Shown in pieces: positions 55,022 through 63,962 of a DNA stretch of 64,000 bases. The DNA lies in the NCBI RefSeq assembly GCF_003075075.1, contig NZ_QCYM01000006.1, forward strand, positions 144,765-208,764, in the 5' to 3' direction. A model generated the notes under the pieces. It did no database searches. It was not told where the DNA came from and worked only from the letters and a program-made list of their open reading frames with translations. The DNA comes from Labrenzia sp. 011 (lineage in GTDB: Bacteria > Pseudomonadota > Alphaproteobacteria > Rhizobiales > Stappiaceae). The position numbers and the translations under genes are program-made. Every line of letters starts with the position of its first letter. Position 1 is the first letter of the stretch.

Positions 55022-55600
55022 ATGCCTTCTGCTGCAAGCGGAAAACCTGGCGGGGAGCCCATGGAACAACGACAGAAAACGGTGGATTGCCTTGTGGTCC
55101 GGGCCTTGCCGCACGACCGGAGAAAGGGATTCCTCCGTCTCGGAGGGATCACGGTTCCGTGTGCGCTTGGCCGTTCAGGCATCGTGATCCGAAAAAAAGA
55201 AGGCGACGGGGGCACCCCTGCGGGTCGCTTCGCACTGCTTCATGTCTATTACCGGCCCGATCGTCTCCGGTTGCCTGCAACGGGTTTGCCGGTCGAACGG
55301 CTGACACCGGACAAGGGCTGGTGCGACGATCCCGGGCATGCCCGCTACAATCGGCCCGTCGCGCTGCCCTTTCAGGCCAGTCATGAAAAAATGTGGCGCG
55401 AGGACAGACTCTACGACATCGTCGTGGTTCTCGACTGCAATCTTTTTCCCGCAGTGAAGGGAAAGGGAAGCGCCATCTTCTTTCATGTGGCGCGGGAGGG
55501 ATACAGTCCGACGGAAGGTTGCGTCGCGGTCGCGCCGCATCACATGTTGCAGATCCTGTCCAGGGTCGGTCCGGGGACGGACATGCTGATCCGCACCTGA
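55022..55600 (+). CDS. L,D-transpeptidase (YkuD) family protein
   Basis: 192 residues. The catalytic Cys167 lies in SPTEGCVAV and the His155 in FFHVAREGY, the YkuD arrangement with Thr in place of the usual Ser. These enzymes make 3-3 peptidoglycan cross-links or attach lipoproteins. No signal peptide is evident. ATG 55022 has AGGGAGG 7 bases upstream; ATG 55061 is a shorter alternative. The gene is divergent from the CenR/OtpR-like regulator, a possible regulator of it. Confidence 0.87.
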   Translation: MPSAASGKPGGEPMEQRQKTVDCLVVRALPHDRRKGFLRLGGITVPCALGRSGIVIRKKEGDGGTPAGRFALLHVYYRPDRLRLPATGLPVERLTPDKGWCDDPGHARYNRPVALPFQASHEKMWREDRLYDIVVVLDCNLFPAVKGKGSAIFFHVAREGYSPTEGCVAVAPHHMLQILSRVGPGTDMLIRT

Positions 55601-55618
55601 CAGGCCTGCCGCCACCCC

Positions 55619-56098
55619 CTACTGGGAAATCTGCGGCCGGTAGATCGTGAAGGAACCGCTGACACGGACAGTTGTCCTGTCGCTGCCTTCCTCGAGATCC
55701 GCCGTTCTGACGTGGAAGCGGTTGCGCTGGACGTTGAAATTGTCGTTGACATTGCTTTCCAGGAAGGTGGCGAGACCATTGGCATCGATACTTTCCAGAA
55801 TTGCGGTGTGACGCGGCGCGCCCCGTGTCTGGCTGTTTTCACTCCAGCTGCCATCGGCGGTTTCGGTCCTGACGGCGACGCGAAAATTGGAAAACTGGAA
55901 AATGTCTCCCGGCCGGGCGCTGGACAGCTGTTCCACGACGCGTCCCCAGTGATAGGTCGCCGAGGGCTTGTGAAAGCCGACACTGCGAAAACCGTTGTCG
56001 ACCAGCGTCCAGCACTGGCCATTGCCTTCCACCTTCCCCATCCGCTGGGTCGCGAAGGCGATCAAACGGCTGGCCTGTTGTTCCGTGACATCAGACAT
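55619..56098 (-). CDS. CHAP-like cysteine-peptidase-fold protein
   Basis: 159 residues. Candidate catalytic residues: Cys29 in GNGQCWTLVDN, His97 in PRHTAIL, and a polar residue near Asn116. GDIFQFSNF precedes the His. The pattern GxGxCW...GDIxQF...HTAI recalls the cysteine-protease-like domain of eukaryotic BBC1/AIM3 proteins and some CHAP amidases; I know it only from memory. ATG 56098 is preceded by AAGGATGATGG; earlier in-frame ATGs exist at 56104 and 56107. It converges on the L,D-transpeptidase gene. Confidence 0.6.
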   Translation of the reverse strand: MSDVTEQQASRLIAFATQRMGKVEGNGQCWTLVDNGFRSVGFHKPSATYHWGRVVEQLSSARPGDIFQFSNFRVAVRTETADGSWSENSQTRGAPRHTAILESIDANGLATFLESNVNDNFNVQRNRFHVRTADLEEGSDRTTVRVSGSFTIYRPQISQ

Positions 56099-56267
56099 TT
56101 CCATCATCCTTTCTAATGTCTGACGAGACTGCTCCCATCCGGGCGCGGCGGCTGTAACCGGCATCACATCCGTGCCGATTTCTGTTGCCGGGCGGCGTCT
56201 TTTGCGGTGTGTTGTCCCCGAGGTCTGCTATTCATGCATCAGATCGAACGGACGGACTGGAAAAGAC

Positions 56268-57155
56268 ATGCGCTGGAAAGGCCGCCGCGGCAGCAGCAAC
56301 ATCGAAGACAGGCGCAGCGCGGGCCCGCGCATGCGGATGCCGTCCGGCCGCCGGGCACGCACCGGTGGCGGACTGGGTCTGACCGGCATCGTGGTCGTTG
56401 CCGGGATCGCCTGGTTCCTGGGCATCAATCCGCTGACGCTGCTGGGACAGCTGGAAGGCGGCGGCTATGACGTGCCGTCAGGCCGGAGCCAGGCGCCGCG
56501 GTCCGCGGCGGACGACGAGACGGCGCAATTCGTCTCCGTCGTCCTTGCCGATACCGAAAACACCTGGGGTCAGCTGCTCGACCGGCACGGCACCGATTAT
56601 CCGGAGCCGACGCTCGTGCTGTTTTCCGGCTCGGTGCCCTCCGCCTGCGGCTACGCCAGTTCGGCCACGGGACCCTTCTATTGCGGGGCGGACAGCAAGC
56701 TCTATATCGACCTGTCCTTCTATCAGGAACTCGCCACGCAGCTGAACGCCCCGGGCGACTTCGCCCAGGCCTATGTGCTGGCTCACGAGGTCGGCCATCA
56801 CATCCAGAACGTGCTCGGCATTCTGCCGCAGTTCCACAAGGCCAAACGGACCATGAGCAAGGCGGAGGGCAATGCGTTGTCCGTCCGGGTGGAGCTGCAG
56901 GCGGACTGTTTTGCCGGAATCTGGGCCCATTACGCCGCCCGGCAGAAGGGGTTCGTGGAAGAAGGGGACATTGACGAGGCGCTGAATGCGGCAAGCCGGA
57001 TCGGCGACGACACGCTGCAGCGCCAGGCGCAGGGGTATGTGGTCCCGGAAAGCTTCAACCACGGCACATCGGCGCAGCGCGCCGGATGGTTCAGGAAAGG
57101 GTTCCAGTCAGGCCGGATCGCCGCCTGCGATACCTTCAGCGCGGAAAGCCTGTGA
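56268..57155 (+). CDS. Neutral zinc metallopeptidase (YpfJ family)
   Basis: 295 residues with an Arg-rich N-terminus, one membrane helix (about residues 38-58), and a conserved metallopeptidase domain. The zinc site HEVGH is at 173-177, and the third ligand probably lies in QADCFAGIWAHY. The mature domain would face the periplasm. ATG 56268 has GGAAAAG upstream; in-frame readings further upstream lack support. Confidence 0.9.
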   Translation: MRWKGRRGSSNIEDRRSAGPRMRMPSGRRARTGGGLGLTGIVVVAGIAWFLGINPLTLLGQLEGGGYDVPSGRSQAPRSAADDETAQFVSVVLADTENTWGQLLDRHGTDYPEPTLVLFSGSVPSACGYASSATGPFYCGADSKLYIDLSFYQELATQLNAPGDFAQAYVLAHEVGHHIQNVLGILPQFHKAKRTMSKAEGNALSVRVELQADCFAGIWAHYAARQKGFVEEGDIDEALNAASRIGDDTLQRQAQGYVVPESFNHGTSAQRAGWFRKGFQSGRIAACDTFSAESL

Positions 57156-57317
57156 AACCCTGCGGGTTTTCCTGCAATGCCGGGGCGGACCGGTGCCCGG
57201 AAATCCGGAAACGGTCCCACTGGTAATTTCCGGTGTTTTCCGCCATATAAGGGCGATCGCCCGACAGTGTGCGGGCCCGCTATCCAGCAACAACCCCAGG
57301 AACGAAGTGCACCCGGT

Positions 57318-58232
57318 ATGGCGTCGGACACCAGACCCTTTTTGAAAATGAACGGCCTCGGCAACGATTTCGTGGTCTGGGACGCGCGCGAAACGCCGCT
57401 GCGCCTGGCGCGGGAGGCGATCGCCGGGCTTGGCGACCGGGAGGGCGGCATCGGCTTCGACCAGATGATCACCGTGGAACGGTCTTCCCTCGGCGTCGAC
57501 GCCTTCATGCGCATTCACAATCGCGACGGCAGCGAAGTGTCCGCCTGCGGCAATGCCACCAGATGCATCGGCCGTCTCCTGATGGAGGAAACGGGCAAGG
57601 ATCTGGTGACGATCGAGACGAGCGCCGGTCTTCTTCACGCCTTCGATGCCGCCGGAGCGCGCAATGTGACGGTGGACATGGGTGTGCCGCGCCTGGAGTG
57701 GGACCAGATCCCGCTGGCGGAGGAATTTGCCGACACGCGGGCGATCGAGCTGCAGATCGGGCCGATCGACGATCCGATCCTGCACACGCCGGCGGTCGCC
57801 AGCATGGGCAATCCCCACGCGATCTTCTGGGTCGACGATGTGGAAGCCTATGATCTCGAGCGGGCCGGCCCGCTGCTGGAGCATCATCCGGTCTTTCCCG
57901 AAGGGGCCAATATCTCCCTCGCGCATGTCTTCGCAGAGAACGAGATCCGCGTGAAGGTCTGGGAACGCGGTGTCGGCCTGACGCGTGCCTGCGGCACGGC
58001 GGCCTGTGCCGTCGGGGTTGCCGCAGCGCGTGACGGCAAGGCCGGCCGCAAAAGCACGATCCACCTGCCGGGGGGACCGCTGATGATCGAATGGCGCGAA
58101 TCCGACGGCCACGTTCTGATGACCGGTGCAACGGAAGTGGAATTCGAAGGCGAGGCCGATCTCGGCACGCTGTCCTGGCGCAGGACCGCCGGCGGGGATG
58201 CGGTGCCGGAAACCGCAGGGGCCGCGTCATGA
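57318..58232 (+). CDS. dapF: Diaminopimelate epimerase
   Basis: Converts LL- to meso-diaminopimelate for lysine and peptidoglycan. 304 residues with the two catalytic cysteines Cys77 (SACGNATR) and Cys225 (RACGTAAC). ATG 57318 gives the family start FLKMNGLGNDFVVW; its ribosome site is weak. Overlaps mtaB by 4 bases. Confidence 0.95.
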   Translation: MASDTRPFLKMNGLGNDFVVWDARETPLRLAREAIAGLGDREGGIGFDQMITVERSSLGVDAFMRIHNRDGSEVSACGNATRCIGRLLMEETGKDLVTIETSAGLLHAFDAAGARNVTVDMGVPRLEWDQIPLAEEFADTRAIELQIGPIDDPILHTPAVASMGNPHAIFWVDDVEAYDLERAGPLLEHHPVFPEGANISLAHVFAENEIRVKVWERGVGLTRACGTAACAVGVAAARDGKAGRKSTIHLPGGPLMIEWRESDGHVLMTGATEVEFEGEADLGTLSWRRTAGGDAVPETAGAAS

Positions 58233-59497
58233 GCATCGATGTGGTCACATTCGGCTGCCGGCTGAATTCCTACGAGTCGGAAGTGATGAAGCGCGAGGCG
58301 GAGGCGGCCGGTCTTCAGGACGCGATTCTGATCAACACCTGTGCGGTGACCAGCGAAGCCGTGCGTCAGGCGCGCCAGGCCATACGCAAGGCGCGGCGCG
58401 ACAATCCGAATTCCAGGGTGATCGTCACCGGCTGTGCTGCCCAGACCGAGGCCGAAACCTTCTCCGCCATGGAGGAGGTGGACCTGGTGCTCGGCAATAC
58501 GGAAAAGCTGGAGCGCAAATCCTATCAGGATGTGGCCGCCTTCGGCATTTCGGACAGCGAGAAGGTGCGCGTCAACGACATCATGAGCGTCGAGGAGACG
58601 GCCGGCCACCTGATCGACGGCCTCACCGGGCGTGCCCGGGCCTTCGTGCAGGTCCAGAACGGCTGCGATCACCGCTGCACCTTCTGCATCATCCCCTACG
58701 GGCGGGGGAATTCCCGCTCGGTGCCCATGGGCGTGGTGATCGACCAGATCTCGCGTCTCGTGGCCAACGGCTACAACGAGATCGTGCTGACTGGTGTCGA
58801 CATAACATCCTATGGCGCCGATCTGCCGGGAACGCCGAAGCTCGGCACGTTGACGGCCAAGATTCTCAAGATGGTCCCGGATCTGAAACGGTTGCGGCTG
58901 TCCTCCATCGATTCCATCGAGGCCGATGAGGACCTGATGCGGGTGATCGCGGACGACGAGCGCCTGATGCCCCATTTCCATCTTTCGCTGCAGGCGGGCG
59001 ACGACATGATCCTCAAGCGGATGAAGCGGCGGCACCTGCGCGCCGACACCATCCGCTTCTGCGAGGATGTGCGCCGCATGCGGCCGGACGTGGTCTTCGG
59101 GGCGGACATCATTGCCGGGTTTCCGACGGAAACCGAGGAGATGTTCCGGAACTCCCTCAGGATCGTCGACGAGTGCGGCCTGACACATCTGCATGTCTTC
59201 CCGTTCTCCCCGCGTCCGGGAACGCCGGCGGCCCGCATGCCGCAGCTTGCGCGTTCCATCGTCAAGGAACGCGGCGCGCGTCTCCGGGCCAAGGGCGAAG
59301 ACGCGCTTGGCCGGCATCTGGCGGGCGAGGTCGGCAAGGTCCGGCCGGTGCTGATCGAAAAGGACGGCCTGGGCCGTACGGAACAGTTCACCCAGGTGGA
59401 ACTGAATGGCGGTGAGGCCGGCGAGATTGTCGAAGCCAGGATAATCGGCCATACCGGACGCCATCTTCTGGGCGAAGCCCTTTCCAAAGCCGCCTGA
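58229..59497 (+). CDS. mtaB: tRNA t6A37 methylthiotransferase MtaB
   Basis: Radical-SAM enzyme adding a methylthio group to t6A37 of tRNAs for ANN codons. 422 residues. The radical-SAM cluster cysteines are Cys146, Cys150 and Cys153 (CDHRCTFC); the N-terminal UPF0004 domain has TFGCRLN (Cys12 region), INTCAVT and VTGCAAQ for the second cluster. Overlaps dapF, forming a two-gene unit; ftsY follows 30 bases later. Confidence 0.95.
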   Translation: MSIDVVTFGCRLNSYESEVMKREAEAAGLQDAILINTCAVTSEAVRQARQAIRKARRDNPNSRVIVTGCAAQTEAETFSAMEEVDLVLGNTEKLERKSYQDVAAFGISDSEKVRVNDIMSVEETAGHLIDGLTGRARAFVQVQNGCDHRCTFCIIPYGRGNSRSVPMGVVIDQISRLVANGYNEIVLTGVDITSYGADLPGTPKLGTLTAKILKMVPDLKRLRLSSIDSIEADEDLMRVIADDERLMPHFHLSLQAGDDMILKRMKRRHLRADTIRFCEDVRRMRPDVVFGADIIAGFPTETEEMFRNSLRIVDECGLTHLHVFPFSPRPGTPAARMPQLARSIVKERGARLRAKGEDALGRHLAGEVGKVRPVLIEKDGLGRTEQFTQVELNGGEAGEIVEARIIGHTGRHLLGEALSKAA

Positions 59498-59527
59498 GCG
59501 GCTGGGTCGAATTGTTAAGGCGATTTC

Positions 59528-60781
59528 ATGAGCGAGAAAAAGCGCGGATTTCTGGGTCGGCTCTTCGGCGGCAAGGAGACATCCGACGGTGCTGACGAAA
59601 CGGCTGTCGAACCTGTTGCGGAAGAGACTGCTTCCCCCGAAGACTCCGTCGATGAGCCGGAGCTCGATGTGGAAATGGAGGTCAGGCCGGCCGCCGCGTC
59701 GAACGATCCCTACAGGCCGATCCGGATGGACGCGGGACTCGGGCGTTTGCCGGATGTGCCTCCGCCGCTCCCGGTGACCATCGATGAACCGGTTTCAACC
59801 GATGTGGCGCCGGAGACCGTGCCGGAAGCCGGCCCGGCACCGGACCCTGACGCGGAGCAGCCGAAAGTCTCCTGGTTGCAGCGACTGAAGAAGGGGCTTT
59901 CCCGGTCCTCCTCGTCGCTGACCGAAGGCATCTCGTCGATCTTCACCAAGCGCAAGCTTGACGCCGCCATGCTGGAGGAGCTGGAAGACGTGCTGATCCA
60001 GGCCGATCTCGGCGTGGATACGGCGATGGCGATCACGGAAAGACTGTCGGCGGGGCGTTTCGACAAGGAAATCTCGCCGGAAGAGGTGCGCTCGGTGCTG
60101 GCGGAGGAAGTGGAAAAGGTTCTCGACCCGGTGGCCCGGCCGCTCGATCTCGCCAGCGGCAGGAAGCCCCATGTGGTGCTGATGGTCGGGGTGAACGGTA
60201 CCGGCAAGACCACCACGATCGGCAAGCTGTCGCAGAAACTGCGCTCCGAAGGCAAAAAGGTGATGATGGCGGCCGGGGACACGTTCCGTGCGGCCGCGGT
60301 CGAGCAGCTCAGGATCTGGGCCGAGCGCACGGGCGCGCAAGTCGTGGCGCGCGACACCGGCGCGGATGCGGCCGGGCTGGCCTATGACGCCATGAAGGAG
60401 GCCGTGGAAAAGGATATCGACGTTCTCCTGATCGACACCGCCGGGCGGCTGCAGAACCGGGCCGAGCTGATGGATGAACTGGAAAAGGTCATCCGGGTGA
60501 TCCGCAAGCTCGATCCGGACGCCCCGCATACGGTTCTCCTGACCCTGGACGCGACGACCGGGCAGAACGCGCTCAATCAGGTGGAGATCTTCGGCAAGGT
60601 TGCCGGTGTGACCGGTCTGGTGATGACCAAGCTCGACGGCACGGCGCGCGGCGGCATTCTGGTGGCCATTGCCGCCAGACATGGTCTGCCGGTGCATTTC
60701 ATCGGTGTCGGGGAAGGGGTCGCCGACCTGGAGCCGTTTTCCGCCAAGGATTTTGCCGGGGCGATCGCCGGGCTGGCGTGA
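59528..60781 (+). CDS. ftsY: Signal recognition particle receptor FtsY
   Basis: 417 residues. An acidic, low-complexity N-terminal domain (to about residue 115) is followed by the NG GTPase domain: GVNGTGKTTT (about 221-230), GDTFRAAAVEQL, DTAGR (near 303) and TKLDGTARGG. FtsY delivers ribosome-SRP complexes to the Sec translocon. Follows mtaB by 30 bases. The next gene is convergent. Confidence 0.97.
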   Translation: MSEKKRGFLGRLFGGKETSDGADETAVEPVAEETASPEDSVDEPELDVEMEVRPAAASNDPYRPIRMDAGLGRLPDVPPPLPVTIDEPVSTDVAPETVPEAGPAPDPDAEQPKVSWLQRLKKGLSRSSSSLTEGISSIFTKRKLDAAMLEELEDVLIQADLGVDTAMAITERLSAGRFDKEISPEEVRSVLAEEVEKVLDPVARPLDLASGRKPHVVLMVGVNGTGKTTTIGKLSQKLRSEGKKVMMAAGDTFRAAAVEQLRIWAERTGAQVVARDTGADAAGLAYDAMKEAVEKDIDVLLIDTAGRLQNRAELMDELEKVIRVIRKLDPDAPHTVLLTLDATTGQNALNQVEIFGKVAGVTGLVMTKLDGTARGGILVAIAARHGLPVHFIGVGEGVADLEPFSAKDFAGAIAGLA

Positions 60782-60958
60782 AACACGCCGCCCTCTCCCG
60801 AAACCGCTTTTCCGCTTCCGGGTAATGGATCCGGATGTTTCAGGTTCCGGGGTCCCTGAGCGGAGCTGCCGCAGAGTTTATTGCAACAAAGCGTTCCCGG
60901 TTGTCGTCCGAAGGCAGCTGACCTGCGTGCGCCGTGGACGGGCGGAAGGTCCGGCTTG

Positions 60959-62173
60959 TCATCTGCCCGGAGGCGGGGTGTCGGGAACCAGTTCCCCGGC
61001 AATTTCCAGAAGGATGTCGCTGGCGCGGTTGGGCACATTGCCCTGCCAGTCATCGAAGGCCGCTTCCCTGTAGGTCACGGCGACGGCAATGGTCACGCGG
61101 CCCTCGGGCGAACGGCCTTCCGGCAGCGTGGCGACAGCCGATGCATTGCCGGCAAAGGATGGCGTCTGCGCAATCCAGTCGCCGAGCAGCATCGTACCCA
61201 GACCGTAGCTGAAGGTGCTGTTGAGCGTGCGGCAGTTGGGGCAGCCCTCCAGCGGACTGCCGAAGCCGATCAGGCTGGGTTCGATCATGGCCTTGCGGGA
61301 GTCCGGCTGCAGGAAACCGTCGATGCCGGTGATCCTGTCGAAGCTGCGCGCCATGTCGGAAATGCTCGTCACCTGAACCGCACCCCGTGGCAGGGTCCAG
61401 GAGGGATTCCAGTAGGTGGCGTCTTCCCAGACGCCCCGCTCGCCCGTGTAGGAATGAACGACCGGCTGCGGGACATAGGGCGTGTCGAAATCGTGCGTTT
61501 GCGAAAGTTCGAGGGGATCGAGCACATGATGTTGCATCAGCGCCGCGAGGGATTCGCCCGTCGCGGCCTCGAGCACACGCCCGAGGATGACATAGCCCGA
61601 ATGGGAATAGTCCCAGTTCTCGCCGGGGGCGAAACGACGGGGCGTCGACAGGCTGACATCGATCAGCTCTTCCGGTGTCCACTGGTGAAACGGATCGGCA
61701 TAGAAGGGCTCCAGAAATCCCTTGTCGTTCGCCGCGTGGTCGGGATAGCCGGCGGTCATGTTGAGCAGCATGCGCGGTGTCGCCGTGTCGGCGGCTGGCA
61801 GGTCAGGCAGCCATTCGGCGATGGGGCGGTCGAGGTCGAAACGCCCCGCCTCCGCGAGCCGCAACGCCAGCGCCGCAACATAGGTGAGCGCCACCGCGCC
61901 ATTGCGAAACTGCCCGTCCACGGTGAGCGGAACCCCCGGCATCGCTTCGCCACGGGCAAGCGTAACAAGCGGCTCGCCATCAATGCGCACTTCCAGCAGA
62001 AGCGCATTGAGATCCAGGGTGTCGAAGGCGTCCTGTGCGATCTTCTGCACGGCACTGACCCTGGGGTCCGTTTCCTGTGCGGCGAGCGGCGTTGAAACCA
62101 GGAGCAGACCAGCAAGCCCTGCAAGGCCGATGAGCCTGCGGGCGAAGCGAGAATTGTTCGGCGTATCGGTCAA
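60959..62173 (-). CDS. Beta-lactamase/class C fold protein lacking SxxK
   Basis: 404 residues from TTG 62173, which has AGGAAGG five bases upstream and gives a signal peptide ending in LAAQ. The fold is that of serine hydrolases and penicillin-binding proteins (LDRPIAEWLPDL, LLNMTAGYPD, NWDYSHSGYVILG). However, the catalytic Ser-x-x-Lys position reads AVAL (residues 93-96), so both nucleophile and base are missing. The second motif YSH (189-191) replaces YSN. Probably a non-catalytic periplasmic relative. Convergent with ftsY. Confidence 0.82.
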   Translation of the reverse strand: MTDTPNNSRFARRLIGLAGLAGLLLVSTPLAAQETDPRVSAVQKIAQDAFDTLDLNALLLEVRIDGEPLVTLARGEAMPGVPLTVDGQFRNGAVALTYVAALALRLAEAGRFDLDRPIAEWLPDLPAADTATPRMLLNMTAGYPDHAANDKGFLEPFYADPFHQWTPEELIDVSLSTPRRFAPGENWDYSHSGYVILGRVLEAATGESLAALMQHHVLDPLELSQTHDFDTPYVPQPVVHSYTGERGVWEDATYWNPSWTLPRGAVQVTSISDMARSFDRITGIDGFLQPDSRKAMIEPSLIGFGSPLEGCPNCRTLNSTFSYGLGTMLLGDWIAQTPSFAGNASAVATLPEGRSPEGRVTIAVAVTYREAAFDDWQGNVPNRASDILLEIAGELVPDTPPPGR

Positions 62174-62292
62174 GGCAGCCTTCCTCAAGAGTGAACCACA
62201 CGCCAATAGATCACAGGGGGCTGCGTGCCGCCAAGGGCGGAGTGCGACAGCTCTCTGCACCGAACGGCAGCAGGCGGGTGGCGTAAGGGGGA

Positions 62293-62327
62293 CCGGGTGC
62301 CCGGGCAAGATCGCGCCAGGCACCCGG
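62293..62327 (-). terminator. Inverted repeat downstream of paralogue A
   Basis: CCGGGTGCC and GGCACCCGG, perfect 9-bp arms, just after the gene stop. A one-base-shorter version follows paralogue B at 63162-63196. No T-tract. Confidence 0.5.
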
Positions 62328-62334
62328 CCCGCGA

Positions 62335-63012
62335 TCACGCTTCCATGTCCTGGCCGGGCCAGTAGGCGTAGTAGCTCAGTTGATTGGTCGACCCGACAGC
62401 CTGTTCAAGGCCCTCGGCCCTTCGAGACTGATAAAGTTCGGAAGTTGTTGGGGCTCCGCCGCGCCAATATTCACCGATGTGACCACCGGATTCGTTGAAC
62501 ATCTGAACGTGGTAGGTTTCCCAAAGTTCCAGTCCGTCGACATTTTCGGCGCGCTGGATCGTCAAGGTGCCTTCAGCCAACGCCTTTTGGAAAGAAGGGT
62601 CATCGGTGTATTGTTCTTTGAGGTTGTCGAATACGATTGCTTCAAATTCTTCGTCGCTAACGTCTACTCGAGTGAGCATTTTGTAGCTGGCAGCCGCAGG
62701 AACGTCTCCACGGATCCTTTCCGGCAGCTCGTCGCGTGAGAGGGCCTCAGACACTTCGTACTGCACGCCTGCGCGCGTCAATATGTTCGACTCGGAATCA
62801 GGCGTCTGGCTGGGGGATTCGGAGACGATTTGCGCGATCCTGGTCATGGCTTCCGAAGCCTTGGCGCTCAAGGAGCTGCTGCCAAAATTCAGCAGGTTGC
62901 TTCCGGTCGGCGCAGTAAGTCCAGTGGTCGCATTTGTTGCAGCCGGCGCCGCGCTCTGGAACAGTTGCAGGGCGGTCTGGGCAGTTGAATTGATCGGACT
63001 GAGAGAAGTCAT
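62335..63012 (-). CDS. Unrecognised 225-residue protein, paralogue A
   Basis: Function not recognised. 225 residues, no signal peptide, no membrane helix. The first 60 residues are Ser/Thr/Ala-rich (LFQSAAPAATNATTG) and end in a short helix, SAKASEAMTRIAQ. The centre contains DVSDEEFEAIV, GTLTIQRAENVDG and WETY; the end is YYAYWPGQDMEA. Paralogue B matches the first 60 residues except at three positions and the last eleven exactly, whereas the centre is only about half identical and of the same length. GAGGA precedes ATG 63012. An inverted repeat lies 64 bases upstream. Confidence 0.75.
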   Translation of the reverse strand: MTSLSPINSTAQTALQLFQSAAPAATNATTGLTAPTGSNLLNFGSSSLSAKASEAMTRIAQIVSESPSQTPDSESNILTRAGVQYEVSEALSRDELPERIRGDVPAAASYKMLTRVDVSDEEFEAIVFDNLKEQYTDDPSFQKALAEGTLTIQRAENVDGLELWETYHVQMFNESGGHIGEYWRGGAPTTSELYQSRRAEGLEQAVGSTNQLSYYAYWPGQDMEA

Positions 63013-63075
63013 GGCTCACATCCTCTTGAAACGATCCGCGCCGCGCCATTCATTGTCGCGGTTGCGGGACAAGAG

Positions 63076-63094
63076 CATGGACGTCATGTCCATG
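63076..63094 (-). promoter_or_regulatory. Inverted repeat upstream of paralogue A
   Basis: CATGGAC-GTCAT-GTCCATG, perfect 7-bp arms with a 5-base spacer, beginning 64 bases upstream of ATG 63012. The same element occurs at the same distance before paralogue B. Confidence 0.4.
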
Positions 63095-63202
63095 GTTGTT
63101 GTCGATTGCCACCTCCCGGTGTGGAGCCACCGGACGGCAGCAGGCGGGTGGCGTAAGGGGACCGGGTGCCCGGGCAATATTGCGCCAGGCACCGGTCCGC
63201 GA

Positions 63203-63880
63203 TCACGCTTCCATGTCCTGGCCGGGCCAGTAGGCGTAGAAGTTTAAGTTTTGAATCATGCCTGAAGCCTGACCATAGCCTTCAGCTTTCCGCGCCCGAT
63301 AAAACTCTGAAGTGGTTTCGTTGCCTGCGTACAGACCGCCACCAAAGGAATTTCCGTTCGAGTCATAGTACTTGACCCAGTATGTCTCCCATCCTACCAG
63401 CCCGTCGACATCCTCCGGACGCTGGATTACAAGTGTTCCATCTGCAACAGCTTTCTGGTATGCAGAATTGTCTGCGTAAAGTTCATTGAGGCCCTTCAGA
63501 ACGGTTTCTTGAAATTCTTCATCGCTAACGTCTTCATATGTTTCGATTGTGTAACTTGAAGCCGAAACGACCCTGTCGCGAATGGCTTCCGGCAGATCCT
63601 CACGCGACATCGCAGCAGTCTCGAAATATGTCACGCCACCTTTGGTCACCTTCCGGGCTTCGGTCGGAGCAATTCTCGAGGGATCCACAGACGTCAGTTC
63701 AGCGATCCTGGTCATGGCTTCCGAAGCCTTGGCGCTGAAGGAGTTGCTGCCAAAATTCAGCAGGTTGCTTCCGGTCGGCGCAGCAAGTCCAGTGGTCGCA
63801 TTTGTTGCAGCCGGCGCCGCGCTCTGGAACAGTTGCAGGGCGGTCTGGGCGGTCGAATTGATCGGACTGAGAGAAGTCAT
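63203..63880 (-). CDS. Unrecognised 225-residue protein, paralogue B
   Basis: Same length as paralogue A with no gaps needed in a hand alignment. N-terminus (first 60 residues) differs at three positions only; C-terminus YAYWPGQDMEA is identical. The centre differs at about half of its residues but keeps DVSDEEF, GTLVIQRPEDVDG and WETY. A Gly/Asn-rich stretch (DSNGNSFGGGLYAGNETT) replaces the corresponding segment of A. Same ribosome site, and an identical upstream region with the inverted repeat at 63944-63962. Role unknown; no domain recognised. Confidence 0.75.
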   Translation of the reverse strand: MTSLSPINSTAQTALQLFQSAAPAATNATTGLAAPTGSNLLNFGSNSFSAKASEAMTRIAELTSVDPSRIAPTEARKVTKGGVTYFETAAMSREDLPEAIRDRVVSASSYTIETYEDVSDEEFQETVLKGLNELYADNSAYQKAVADGTLVIQRPEDVDGLVGWETYWVKYYDSNGNSFGGGLYAGNETTSEFYRARKAEGYGQASGMIQNLNFYAYWPGQDMEA

Positions 63881-63943
63881 GGCTCACATCCTCTTGAAAC
63901 GATCCGCGCCGCGCCATTCATTGTCGCGGTTGCGGGACAAGAG

Positions 63944-63962
63944 CATGGACGTCATGTCCATG
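63944..63962 (-). promoter_or_regulatory. Inverted repeat upstream of paralogue B
   Basis: Exact copy of the 7-5-7 inverted repeat seen upstream of paralogue A, again 64 bases before the start codon. Confidence 0.4.

Larger units (their letters stand above)
62264..63133. repeat. Tandem duplication copy 1
   Basis: First copy of a direct tandem repeat of about 868 bases, comprising a 225-residue minus-strand gene, its upstream region and its downstream hairpin. The second copy begins at 63134 with the same flank. Flanks and gene ends are nearly identical; the gene centre has diverged. Confidence 0.85.
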
